NCBI GenBank assembly: GCA_963776225.1
Contig: CAVZLL010000004.1
Span: 496,001-560,000 of the forward strand
Source of the DNA: Bog-756 sp963776225
GTDB lineage: Bacteria; Actinomycetota; Acidimicrobiia; Acidimicrobiales; RAAP-2
DNA length: 64,000 nt
Reading direction: 5' to 3'
The stretch's first letter is position 1; every line of letters begins with the position of its first letter. Below are positions 7,874 to 15,864 of the stretch, piece after piece. Made by a program: the position numbers and the translations under genes. The notes beneath the pieces were generated by a model. That model was not told where the DNA came from and searched no databases. It saw only the letters and a program-made list of their open reading frames with translations.

Positions 7874-9288
7874 TCTGGCGGACGCCGATCCCGCTCGTCT
7901 GCCTCGCACCACACGGACCAGCCCGACCAGAGTCGACACAGCCACGGGAACCTGGCGAAAGGCCGGTGAGGCTCCCGATTGTCCAGGCGCGATGCGGACC
8001 CGAAGCGCGTCCGGCCGGATCGTGAATCGAAGCGGAGACTCACGCGTGCGCGACTCGCCATCCATCGCCGGGGCCAGCAACGGCGGCCCCTGAATCTCCA
8101 GATGGTGGGCCGTCCACTGGTGCCAGCCCCCGAAGCGCTCGGGATGGCCAGCGACCTCCAGGGCCACCAGTCGGTTGACATCCGGCGTTCGGCTGACCGA
8201 GAGCGTTGCCACCCCGAGCACTCCGGAATCCAGACGGGGGCGCGAACCGAACCCCGCCAGGCTGGACAGGGTGTAGGGATTGTTGGAGATCTGGATGAGT
8301 TGAGCACTGGTCACCGGGCCGTCTGGACCGTCGACACTGAGCCCGAAAGGTGCGGCGTCCGGGCCCACCAGGTCCGGAAGCATTTCGGCCACGGTCCGGC
8401 GCTTGGCCCGGCGATACTCCGCTGAGGCCACGACCTGTGCGTAGACGCCGAGCGACACGCTGTTAACGAACACTTCGCCAATTCACCTCGGCCAAATCGA
8501 TGGTCGCCTCGCGGGCCGATCCGAACGCCTCGAGAGCACCCACCGGATCGTCACGGTCGATCCCCAGGTCGAGAGCCAGATGGTTGCGGGTACCGGCCGG
8601 AATGCACACGAAAGGCAGTCCGTGCTCAGCGGCCGCTGCGGCCACCACGGCTTGGGAACAGTCGCCACCGGCCATGCCTAGCGCATCCGCTCCTCTGGCC
8701 ACCGCGGCCTCCGCGAGCGCCCGGAAATCATCCCCCCGGTGGAGTTCAACCGGTTCGATGCCGCAGCGCCGCGCCTCGTCCGCCAGATGCACCCTCTCGA
8801 CCTTGCCGACGCCTGACATCGGGTTCATGAGAACGACGCCGTGCCCAGAGGCCGGTACGCGGTGCCAACGCCGATCCAGGTCCGTGCGGACTTCCCACTG
8901 TAGCGCTACGGTCCCGAGCGCCGACGCCAGTGCGACGCCGACGATCACCGTTCCTACCACCAGGATGCCTCGGCCTGCCGCCACCAAGCTAGCGATAGCC
9001 CACCAAGCTAGCAATAGCGGAGCCCACCAGGACCACAGCTTCGACCCCAGCCCACCAGCGAGACCGGCGGTTGGTGGCCGCGATCCACACTGCTGAGATC
9101 CCCAATGAGGTGAAGAGCAACGAAACCACGACGAACAGCCCGTTCTTTGTGGAAAAGAGAACAATTCCCGCCAAGGTGGCAAGGAATACAATCAGTGCCC
9201 CACTGGCTGCAATCCTCGATCCAATCGGTGGGGTATTCCGTCCCCTAGCAGCGGGCGCCGAGGCTTGGGGGCGTCTCCGACTGTTCAT
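7874..9288 (-). pseudogene. Diacylglycerol/lipid kinase, twice frameshifted
   Basis: A membrane-linked member of the diacylglycerol/sphingosine kinase-like family. Order: several hydrophobic segments in the first 130 residues; then the nucleotide-binding start VLMNPMSGVGK; the catalytic-loop region GADALGMAGGDCSQ (usually GGDGS); PAGTRNHLALDLG; then VNSVSLGVYA and ISNNPY in the C-terminal beta-sandwich. The frame is lost twice: a 19-bp tandem duplication at 8982-9019 ends the membrane part at SLVGYR, and one extra T near 8477 ends the N-lobe after DLAEVN. Removing both restores a single normal protein. The 3' end is uncertain because the frame runs on into the next gene. A dyad lies 64 bp upstream. 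Confidence 0.8.
8982..9019. repeat. 19-bp tandem duplication inside the kinase gene
   Basis: Two head-to-tail copies beginning CACCAAGCTAGC (8982-9000 and 9001-9019) differ at two positions. Nineteen is not a multiple of three, so it shifts the kinase frame; deleting one copy rejoins SAIASLV directly to AAGRGILVV. Confidence 0.85.
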
Positions 9289-9351
9289 GATCAGAGTGTC
9301 CACTTCGGCCGGAAGGGGCAACCACATGAACAGTCAGACGGGCCTCGGGAC

Positions 9352-9369
9352 ATCACGCGACCATCGTAT
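9352..9369. promoter_or_regulatory. Island dyad site 7
   Basis: ATCACGCG-AC-CATCGTAT. It lies 64 bp before the kinase start; one arm is strong. Confidence 0.5.
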
Positions 9370-9535
9370 TCAAGGGGAACCAGACCGGATTCTTCGACGC
9401 GGATAGCGCCTGTGGAGGTCGTCGTGGCCGCTGAGCGGCCATCAGAACGCGGTGCCCACGGACGCAAGCGAGACTCGGATGAAAGAAAGCACTCGACGAG
9501 CCATGATCGATTGCCGAGTATTGAGGGGACTGGAT

Positions 9536-9937
9536 CTAACTTCGGATGGAAGCAGAATCTTCGGAGCCAGCCACGAGACCGTAGATCACCATGACCGCGA
9601 TGGTGACGTAGATCAGCGACCATGCCGGATAATAGGGTATCAGGACGATCGCGCTGATCGCGCCCAACCCGGCTGCAATGATCCCAATCCAGCGCGACGC
9701 CTCGACACTTGGTCGATCACTCGGGCCTATGACCAGTACTCCTGCGGCAACGAGGATGATCCCGATGAAAAGCCATACCCAGCCGTACGTCTTGAGCGTA
9801 TTCCCGAAGACTGCGTCGTGCAGACCATAGGGGACCCTTCCGTTGTACTGGAATGCCCAGATCGCATCGATGATCCGCATGATTCCCGCGATGATCAAAA
9901 CTACAGCGGAGAACGTCAACCAGCCTGAACGATTCAT
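9536..9937 (-). CDS. DUF7144-like four-helix membrane protein
   Basis: A 133-residue protein with four hydrophobic helices (about 6-26, 50-72, 84-103 and 108-126) and the early GIMRIIDAIWAF segment typical of DUF7144-type actinobacterial membrane proteins. The ATG at 9937 is chosen because GAAAGGTGG precedes it; a longer upstream frame is rejected. It follows the 31-residue membrane peptide at 9982-10077 and is probably co-transcribed with it from the dyad-bearing promoter. The biochemical function of the family is unknown. Confidence 0.75.
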   Translation of the reverse strand: MNRSGWLTFSAVVLIIAGIMRIIDAIWAFQYNGRVPYGLHDAVFGNTLKTYGWVWLFIGIILVAAGVLVIGPSDRPSVEASRWIGIIAAGLGAISAIVLIPYYPAWSLIYVTIAVMVIYGLVAGSEDSASIRS

Positions 9938-9981
9938 TGAAGTTGCCACCTTTCTGTCGTAGATCTCCGCTTCCCGCAGAG

Positions 9982-10077
9982 TCAGTGGTGGAAGACCAAG
10001 ACAAGAATAACCGTGACGATGATCGATACTGCGATCGAGCCCAACCAACCGAGACGGCTTGAGAAGAAGAGGAACAT
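9982..10077 (-). CDS. 31-residue membrane peptide
   Basis: ATG to TGA encodes 31 residues: MFLFFSSRLGWLGSI, then a hydrophobic helix ending VFHH. AGGAAGGA precedes the start at good spacing and the island dyad lies 90 bp upstream. Very short hydrophobic proteins with a similar FF-SxR-LG-LGS start occur in actinobacteria, which supports it; the function is unknown. It lies just before the DUF7144-like gene on the same strand. Confidence 0.65.
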   Translation of the reverse strand: MFLFFSSRLGWLGSIAVSIIVTVILVLVFHH

Positions 10078-10166
10078 GACGGGCGTCCTTCCTGAACGAT
10101 GCGACGCGGGTCTTTCGGAACTCGGCTCTTTCAACTACCAGCTTGGCGGTACTTCCCACAGAACGC

Positions 10167-10184
10167 ATCCCGTGAGTGCGTGTC
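10167..10184. promoter_or_regulatory. Island dyad site 8
   Basis: ATCCCGTG-AG-TGCGTGTC. It lies 90 bp before the 31-residue peptide gene, just past the end of the BON gene. Confidence 0.6.
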
Positions 10185-10197
10185 TTTCGTGCTGGAG

Positions 10198-10623
10198 TCA
10201 TTCGTCCGACAGTCCCAGTCGATCGATCTCGACGGTACGACGTCGAACCGGCCCCGACGGTCCAGCAAACCTTGATGGGCGTTGATAGCGAATCGCCCGC
10301 GGACGTCGCTGCCCTCTTGCGACACACCACTCGCCGAAGGCAAGAATGGGGCGGGTGACCCAAGTGAACGCGAAGTAGTGATTGGCGCGGACGTCATCAA
10401 TTTGCTCGACCAGAAGTTCGTTGTGGACTTCGGTGACTCCGCGCACCATCCATGCGTCGTCCGTGGCGAGGATCATGTCGCCTGGGCTCTCCACCAAGCC
10501 CGTGAGGCTGATCCGGCCAGAGAAGGCCTTCACCACGATCCGCCTGTGATCGAGCAGCGGGTCCCAGTGGAGCTCGTCTCGCACCCGGCCCGCGAGCATT
10601 CTGTCTAATAGGGCCATCAGCAT
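10198..10623 (-). CDS. Single BON-domain protein
   Basis: A 141-residue protein. Residues 3-70 form one BON domain (LHWDPLLDHRRIVVKAFSGRI and GVTEVHNEL are diagnostic), a fold that binds phospholipid or envelope surfaces in osmotic-stress proteins. The remaining basic half is not recognised. No signal peptide is seen. Its BON domain closely resembles the first one of the protein at 18532-19186 (both carry WDPLLD-RI-VKA), so the two are paralogues in the same island. The ATG at 10623 follows GGAGAAAGAG; the second Met is also possible. A dyad lies 112 bp upstream. Confidence 0.8.
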   Translation of the reverse strand: MLMALLDRMLAGRVRDELHWDPLLDHRRIVVKAFSGRISLTGLVESPGDMILATDDAWMVRGVTEVHNELLVEQIDDVRANHYFAFTWVTRPILAFGEWCVARGQRRPRAIRYQRPSRFAGPSGPVRRRTVEIDRLGLSDE

Positions 10624-10734
10624 CTCTCTTTCTCCATCTTTGGCCCTTCTGCTCCGTCCTTTGGACTGCACACCGCTGGTTCGAGTTGTGTGAGTGCCAT
10701 AGAACAAATGTACGGAAGACGATCTGGGTTCGAA

Positions 10735-10752
10735 TCCCGCGAATCCTCATTC
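10735..10752. promoter_or_regulatory. Island dyad site 9
   Basis: ATCCCGCG-AA-TCCTCATT; one perfect arm. It lies 112 bp before the BON gene. The flanking GGTTCGAATCCC imitates a tRNA T-arm. Confidence 0.5.
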
Positions 10753-10772
10753 TGCGCGGTCGGTGGTTGGGC

Positions 10773-10811
10773 GGGCCGGCGGCCCAAGAGCCCTCTGCCG
10801 GCCCGGGCCGG
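10773..10811. terminator. GC-rich hairpins, possible terminator
   Basis: GGGCC-GGC-GGCCC at 10773-10785 and the perfect 14-bp palindrome CCGGCCCGGGCCGG at 10798-10811. There is no T-run, so a Rho-independent terminator is uncertain; the position after the gene ending at 11006 is suitable. Confidence 0.3.
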
Positions 10812-11005
10812 GGCCCCGACGGGCGAAAGCCTGCCCACCGGATTGGCCACCACCTAGGAATACGCTGGCCTGACTACAAGAACGCGGGGTTCAAACCGAG
10901 CAGGCGCCTACGTATGTGCGAATGAGTGGATGCCGGCCGGTATCTCGCCGGGTCATCCAGTCACCACCTCGTCTGCACCAGGGGTGCCGACGGTCCACCT
11001 CCGGA

Positions 11006-12205
11006 TCACTGACCACTGTATTGATTCGGGGTGGATCCTGTCAGCTGGACGGCTCCGTAGCGTCGCCGGAACATCGGATACGCGATCGATCCGGCCAACA
11101 GGGGAAGCCAGTACGAGGCGAGCCGGTAGGCCAGTGTTGCCACATAGGCGCTGCTCACTCCGACACCGGCCAACACCAGCATGCCGCTCAGGCTCGCTTC
11201 CACGATCCCGAGGCCCCCCGGAGTGATCGGCAGGAGGGCGATCACTCCGGTAGCGGCATAGGCCAGGAGCACCAGTGACGGATTGGCATTGCTGCCCGTC
11301 GCCCGGAGCGCTCCGAGTAGGCACAAGTAGTCGAAGCCAAGGCGCCCTCCGACCAGGAGCACCGCCTGTTTCCAGTTGCTCCCCAGAGCCGTCCGGATGG
11401 CATCCCGCTGCCGCAACAGGCGGGCGTCGAGGTTGGTCGTCTTCGTATGTCGGAACGGGATCCTGTTCCACAGCCATTGCGCGGCCCGACCGAAACAGGC
11501 CAGTGGCCGATCGGTGGCGAGCACGGTGACGCCGCCGGCAGTGAACAAGACGAACCCGACGAGTCCCAAAAGGGCGGCGTGCACGAGTCCCGGACTGACT
11601 CGGGCTCCTCCGAGGACGGCCGGCAAAGTGAAGATCGGGAGGGCCAGCAGACCACCTATCCCGAGCAACGAGGCTGCGCCCAACCCTGCGCCAGCAGTGT
11701 CGGAGTCTATTCCGGCTCGGGCAAGCATCTTGAACTGGATGCCGGCACCAGCGGCATCCCCCGCAGGGAGGACATCGGTCACGGCATTACCGGCCAGGCC
11801 CGCGGTGACCACCGCGAACCACCCCTTGGTACGCAGAATCAGCCGTTGGAGCCCGAATGCGCAGGTGAAACTGGCCGCCTCCGCCAGTAGTGCGCCGACC
11901 AGCCACAAAGGGCTGAGATGGGTCAGACGGGGCCAGGCGGAAGCAACTCGGGCCACGCTGGGGAGCACTACGTAGAGAGCCAGTCCGCTCAGCAGAACGG
12001 CGACAATTCTCGCTATGAAGCTCTTACTTGAACGCTTGGGCTGGGACTCGTGGCTGGCTCTTTCCTCCCCGAGCTGGTCCTGCTGATCACCACCGGGATC
12101 CGCTGCCGACGGACTGCCCGCCCCCCTACCCGAGACAACAGCTGCACCGGTCACGTCCGGTCGGAATGGACCGTCAGCTGTGGGCGCGTCGTCCGATGCG
12201 GTCAA
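11006..12205 (-). CDS. YbhN/LPG-synthase-type membrane protein
   Basis: A 399-residue polytopic protein of the lysylphosphatidylglycerol-synthase transmembrane (UPF0104/YbhN) family. After a disordered, charged N-terminus of about 60 residues there are about eight hydrophobic helices. Family signatures are AGNAVTDVLPAGDAAGAG (about 157-174) and the C-terminal ITPGGLGIVEASLSG. There is no C-terminal aminoacyl-transferase domain, so this is the flippase-like part only; lipid translocation in the envelope is the usual inference. Its start overlaps the stop of the HdeD gene by 4 bp (ATGA), implying translational coupling in one operon under the dyad at 12838. Confidence 0.85.
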   Translation of the reverse strand: MTASDDAPTADGPFRPDVTGAAVVSGRGAGSPSAADPGGDQQDQLGEERASHESQPKRSSKSFIARIVAVLLSGLALYVVLPSVARVASAWPRLTHLSPLWLVGALLAEAASFTCAFGLQRLILRTKGWFAVVTAGLAGNAVTDVLPAGDAAGAGIQFKMLARAGIDSDTAGAGLGAASLLGIGGLLALPIFTLPAVLGGARVSPGLVHAALLGLVGFVLFTAGGVTVLATDRPLACFGRAAQWLWNRIPFRHTKTTNLDARLLRQRDAIRTALGSNWKQAVLLVGGRLGFDYLCLLGALRATGSNANPSLVLLAYAATGVIALLPITPGGLGIVEASLSGMLVLAGVGVSSAYVATLAYRLASYWLPLLAGSIAYPMFRRRYGAVQLTGSTPNQYSGQ

Positions 12206-12747
12206 CCAGCCATCTGAGACACGACATCCCCTGTGTCCTTGACTCGGGCGGACAGGACCAGGTCCGAGATGCCATAGGCCAGGCTGAACAAGCCGAACAC
12301 CTCGGCGAGCGCGACAGCCCCGATGCCCGGGCGGGCGAACAGAACGATGCCCAGAATGATCGAGAGCAGACCACCCAACCCGAACAGGGCCCGTTCGCCG
12401 CCGGTCTCACCGGACAGGAACGAAAGAGTCACCTCTCCGATGCCGGCGACAACCGCCCAGATCCCGATGAAGATAGTGAGGACGAACGCAGTGATTCCTG
12501 GCCAAGCGATAGCGGCCACACCGGCGGCGACGTCGACGAGTCCGAGCAGCACATAGCCGAGAACCCCTCCGGCGCCGTCACTCGAAAACGCTCGTCCGAA
12601 TTCGATGAAGGCGTAGCCAAACGCCGCGATGGCGAAGATGATGACCAGGGCGAGGACCGTGATACCTGGCCAGGCGATGGCGATGATGCCCACAGCCAGC
12701 GCGAGGAGACCGCGCCACAACAGTGAGCTGGAGAGAGAGCTGAACAT
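12202..12747 (-). CDS. HdeD-family membrane protein (DUF308)
   Basis: A 181-residue protein with six hydrophobic segments built from three related two-helix units, each with an AxxxP-GI motif (IAWPGIT at about 24-30, IAWPGIT again near 81, and FARPGIG near 140). This is the usual DUF308/HdeD layout; HdeD of enterobacteria is linked to acid resistance, but here the role is inferred only. The ATG at 12747 follows AGAAAGGA. It is the first gene of an operon with the YbhN-like gene, and a dyad lies 91 bp upstream. Confidence 0.85.
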   Translation of the reverse strand: MFSSLSSSLLWRGLLALAVGIIAIAWPGITVLALVIIFAIAAFGYAFIEFGRAFSSDGAGGVLGYVLLGLVDVAAGVAAIAWPGITAFVLTIFIGIWAVVAGIGEVTLSFLSGETGGERALFGLGGLLSIILGIVLFARPGIGAVALAEVFGLFSLAYGISDLVLSARVKDTGDVVSQMAG

Positions 12748-12837
12748 GAGAATTCCTTTCTGGTCACGGTGCAGATCGCCTACGGCGAACCGATAGATGG
12801 CTAAAGCCACTATGCGCCCAAAATGTGGTCCGTTACC

Positions 12838-12855
12838 ATCACGCGTGCACGTGAG
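12838..12855. promoter_or_regulatory. Island dyad site 10
   Basis: ATCACGCG-TG-CACGTGAG. It lies 91 bp before the HdeD gene, in the same divergent region as site 11. Confidence 0.65.
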
Positions 12856-12971
12856 TTGTATTCGGCGAGTTCTGACACTGCGAGACGTCGCCGCGGGCCC
12901 GAGGGTGTCGCCGAAGCTCTGCGCTCCCCCGGAGCTCTGATCTGACTTCAGAAATGGCTTCTGACCGAAAA

Positions 12972-12989
12972 AACACGCAGACACGGGAT
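12972..12989. promoter_or_regulatory. Island dyad site 11
   Basis: AACACGCA-GA-CACGGGAT. It lies 104 bp before the DUF6325 gene. The 12748-13092 region thus has one dyad per divergent gene. Confidence 0.65.
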
Positions 12990-13092
12990 TCGCCCATAAG
13001 CGGCAGGTTTGTATGGTTCTTTGTCGGGTTCCACTCCCCGGGGTCCCGCAATCCATGACGTCCTGCAATCTCTGGTCAAGAGGAGAGCGATC

Positions 13093-13512
13093 ATGACAAC
13101 TGGACCCGTCGAATATCTAGTGTTGGGCTTGCCGGACGGCGCGCTCAACGATGACGCGGCCAACGAGCTGGTCAAGCTCGTCGACACGGGTGGCGTTCGG
13201 ATCCTCGACTTCGTCTATCTCGTCAGCGATTCCTTCGGCGACGTCTCCCTGGCTGAGATTGACGAGGTGGAACAGCTGACCGCGTTCGATGACATCGACA
13301 TCGAGACCGGTGGGCTCATCGGTCCTGAGGACATCGAATTCGTCGGTGGACAGCTGGTCCCGGGCGGCGGTGCGGCGCTCCTCCTCCTAGAGGACCTGTT
13401 GGCAGCGTCGCTAGCCTCCGCGTTGGACAGCAGTGGCGGCGTGCTCATCGAAGGAGCCCGTATTCCCAAGGTCCTCGCTGAATCGGCCATGGCAACCCTG
13501 CCTGCGGCCTGA
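13093..13512 (+). CDS. DUF6325-like protein
   Basis: A 139-residue acidic protein. It begins with a VEYLVLGLP strand, has a central D/E-rich region (FDDIDIETGGLIGPEDIEFVG), a GGGAALLLLEDLLAASLASAL helix, and ends with a small motif beginning RIP. This matches the DUF6325/DUF1269-like group of actinobacterial stress proteins, whose biochemical role is unknown. The ATG at 13093 follows AGAGGAGAG. It is followed 26 bp later by a 34-residue reading frame and then by the AI-2E family exporter, likely one operon. Confidence 0.75.
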   Translation: MTTGPVEYLVLGLPDGALNDDAANELVKLVDTGGVRILDFVYLVSDSFGDVSLAEIDEVEQLTAFDDIDIETGGLIGPEDIEFVGGQLVPGGGAALLLLEDLLAASLASALDSSGGVLIEGARIPKVLAESAMATLPAA

Positions 13513-13538
13513 GTCCCCAACCAACGAAAGGACCAACC

Positions 13539-13643
13539 GTGCATCGTCGCCCTATTCTTCGCAAGGCTGTAAAGACGGCGCTCGTAGTCCACACGGCCCG
13601 CCAGCTCGGCCGCCGCTGGCTTCACCTTCCCGGTCAGCGCTGA
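13539..13643 (+). CDS. 34-residue basic peptide
   Basis: A GTG start at 13539, after CGAAAGGA with 6-7 bp spacing, opens 34 codons rich in Arg and Lys (MHRRPILRKAVKTALVVHTA, then RQLGRRWLHLPGQR). It lies directly behind the DUF6325 gene. The start resembles that of SHOCT-type small proteins that accompany DUF6325 genes, so it may be a shortened version. Real but unproven. Confidence 0.45.
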   Translation: MHRRPILRKAVKTALVVHTARQLGRRWLHLPGQR

Positions 13644-13783
13644 GTTGCCCTCGCCCTCTGTGGTTGGAGTTGGAGAAGTCGAAACCAGCTCACGCCGTGC
13701 CCGATCCTCGATCAAGGCATTAGGGATGGTGGGAATATAATGCAGCCACGGCACGAAAGCGTGGGCGCCGGCCGAGGCCCGTC

Positions 13784-14965
13784 ATGACTGACGCTACCTC
13801 ATCGTCAATCCAGTCCCGGCGGGCCCGAATATTGCAGAGAGCGGAATCGAAGCACGTTCCCCTGAGGACCATCATCGTCGCTGTGGCCACCGTGGCGGTG
13901 GTCTATCTGGCTGCCAAACTTCTCTACCGCCTGAGGGACATCGTCGTCCTGATGCTGGTGGGAGGATTCATCGCTCTGGTGCTCAATCCGCAAGTAGTGG
14001 CGTTGCAGCGCTGGAAGGTGCCACGCCGTGGATTTGCCGTTGCCATCGTCACGTCGTGGGCCGTTCTGGTCTTCGTCGGCCTGGCAGTCGCATTCGGCTA
14101 TCCCCTCATCAACGGGGTGACCCACCTGGCCGACAACCTCCCGGCCTATGTCAACAAAGCCGACCACGGCAAGGGCTGGATCGGCCATCTGGTCCGTCGC
14201 TATCACGTCGAGGCCTGGGTGAACAAGAACTCGCCCAAGCTCGTCAGTTTTGCCGAGAGCCTGGGAAAACCGGCGCTTGACCTGGGGAAAGGAGCCGTCT
14301 CTGTGGTGGCTGCACTCCTCACCACGTTCGTGTTCGTGGTGCTGCTGCTTGTGCAGGCACCGAAGATGCGAACGTGGATTCTCGGATCAATCTCCCCCCA
14401 ACGGGCGGCCCGGTACACGAGGCTAGGGGCGGAGGTCAGCAGTTCCGTGTCGGGCTACATGATGGGAGACTTGCTGACTTCGGCCATCGCCGGGGTGGTC
14501 GTGTTCATCACTCTGAGCGTTCTGTCGGTACCCTTCGCAGTTCTGTGGGGCTTATGGGTTGCTCTCGTCGACTTTCTCCCCACCATCGGAGGTGCTTTGG
14601 CAGGGATTCCCACTGTCCTCTTCGCCCTCACCCAATCGCTCACAGCCGGGATCGTCACCGCCGTGGTCTTCGTCGCCTACACCCAGATCGAGAATCACAT
14701 ACTGAATCCGGTGATCATGAGCCGGACCGTCAAGGTGAACCCGCTGCTGGTCCTGGTGGCAGTCCTCGTCGGAGCGGACATCGGCAGTTGGATGGGTGGC
14801 GTCTTCGGTGCGTTCGCGGCGGCCCTTCTGGCGATCCCCGTTGCCGGAGCTTTCCAGGTGATCGTGCGAGACATCTGGAACGCATCGAGGCCGGAGGGCC
14901 CGGAGCCGGAAGTCGCGCTGACCACATCGCCGGAGCTGTCCGAGTCGGCATCGACCCGGTTCTAG
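13784..14965 (+). CDS. AI-2E family transporter (UPF0118/PerM)
   Basis: A 393-residue inner-membrane protein with the classic AI-2E exporter layout: two helices after a basic N-terminus (about 26-70), a third at about 84-105, a long extracytoplasmic/amphipathic region, then five helices. Diagnostic segments are GGFIALVLNPQV near 58, PTIGGALAGIPT near 267, and the late QIENHILNPVIMSRTVKVNP. Family members export autoinducer-2, ions or small solutes; the substrate here is unknown. It is the likely last-but-one gene of a DUF6325, AI-2E, DUF1345 transcription unit. Confidence 0.9.
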   Translation: MTDATSSSIQSRRARILQRAESKHVPLRTIIVAVATVAVVYLAAKLLYRLRDIVVLMLVGGFIALVLNPQVVALQRWKVPRRGFAVAIVTSWAVLVFVGLAVAFGYPLINGVTHLADNLPAYVNKADHGKGWIGHLVRRYHVEAWVNKNSPKLVSFAESLGKPALDLGKGAVSVVAALLTTFVFVVLLLVQAPKMRTWILGSISPQRAARYTRLGAEVSSSVSGYMMGDLLTSAIAGVVVFITLSVLSVPFAVLWGLWVALVDFLPTIGGALAGIPTVLFALTQSLTAGIVTAVVFVAYTQIENHILNPVIMSRTVKVNPLLVLVAVLVGADIGSWMGGVFGAFAAALLAIPVAGAFQVIVRDIWNASRPEGPEPEVALTTSPELSESASTRF

Positions 14966-15040
14966 GGTCCGCTCCTCCCCATGGTCCTGCGCAATTCATC
15001 GAGCCGGCGGACATCATGCACAGGAGGGCCCCTCCCCACC

Positions 15041-15700
15041 ATGGAGTCCCCCGCATCGAGGCGGGGGATCTCGCTAGACATTTCAGCCGCCACCCGGGTC
15101 GCCCTGTCCGGCACGGTGGGGCTAGTGGCGGGAGTGCTCACCGCGTTCTTCACCTTGGCCCAGTGGGCGGCGCTGATCGGCTGGGATGTCGCCGCTGGCG
15201 CATTCCTGATCATGGTGTGGTCCACCATCTGGCATCTAGGGCCCGAGGCCACCCAGGCCCGGGCTGAGCGCCTCGAGCCGCGACGAGCCTTGGCCGATAT
15301 TCTCGTGATCGTGGCCGGGGTAGCCATGCTGGCAGCGGTCGGCCTGGCTCTCGTGCGGACGGGACATGTGCATGGCCAAGCTAGGACGTCGCTGGTGGCC
15401 ATTGGTCTGGTCAGCGTGGCGTTCAGCTGGCTGGCTGTGCAGACGGTGTTCACATTGAAGTACGCACGGCTGTTCCACGGAGGAGAACCCGGCGGAATCA
15501 ACTTCAACGAGGCCGACCGGCCCAACTATGCAGACTTCGCCTACCTCGCCTTCACCATCGGGATGACCTTTCAGGTATCGGACACCGATATCACAGCCAA
15601 GGTGATCCGACGGGCGGTCCTCGGTCACGCCCTGATCTCGTATCTGTTCGGAGCAGTCATTTTGGCCCTGGTCATCAACCTCGTGGCCAGCCTCCTTTGA
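15041..15700 (+). CDS. DUF1345 membrane protein
   Basis: A 219-residue protein with five or six hydrophobic helices. The DUF1345 signature is clear in WHLGPEATQARAE-LEPRR near 58-75 and in the C-terminal NYADFAYLAFTIGMTFQVSD block followed by RRAVLGHALISYLFG. An ATG 60 bp upstream would add 20 residues that look like non-coding sequence, so the ATG at 15041, which follows AGGAGG, is preferred although the spacing is long. Function unknown. It is 75 bp behind the AI-2E transporter on the same strand. Confidence 0.85.
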   Translation: MESPASRRGISLDISAATRVALSGTVGLVAGVLTAFFTLAQWAALIGWDVAAGAFLIMVWSTIWHLGPEATQARAERLEPRRALADILVIVAGVAMLAAVGLALVRTGHVHGQARTSLVAIGLVSVAFSWLAVQTVFTLKYARLFHGGEPGGINFNEADRPNYADFAYLAFTIGMTFQVSDTDITAKVIRRAVLGHALISYLFGAVILALVINLVASLL

Positions 15701-15864
15701 AGGGCCCTGCGAATAGGACACGCTGCCGTGTCTCGGTAGTGATCCGCCGGCTTCGGTAGTGGCTGACGCTGAGTGTCGCTCAGATTCGCTCTGGGCCCGG
15801 CTTGGCACCAAACGACGCCGCTGAACTCGGCGCGATTCACCTGCCCTTCCTCGACTCCTACCTC

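Noticed and set aside
10723..10752. tRNA 3'-end or attachment site (GGTTCGAATCCC)
   Set aside because: No acceptor, D or anticodon arm can be built around it, and the same bases form the island dyad (site 9).
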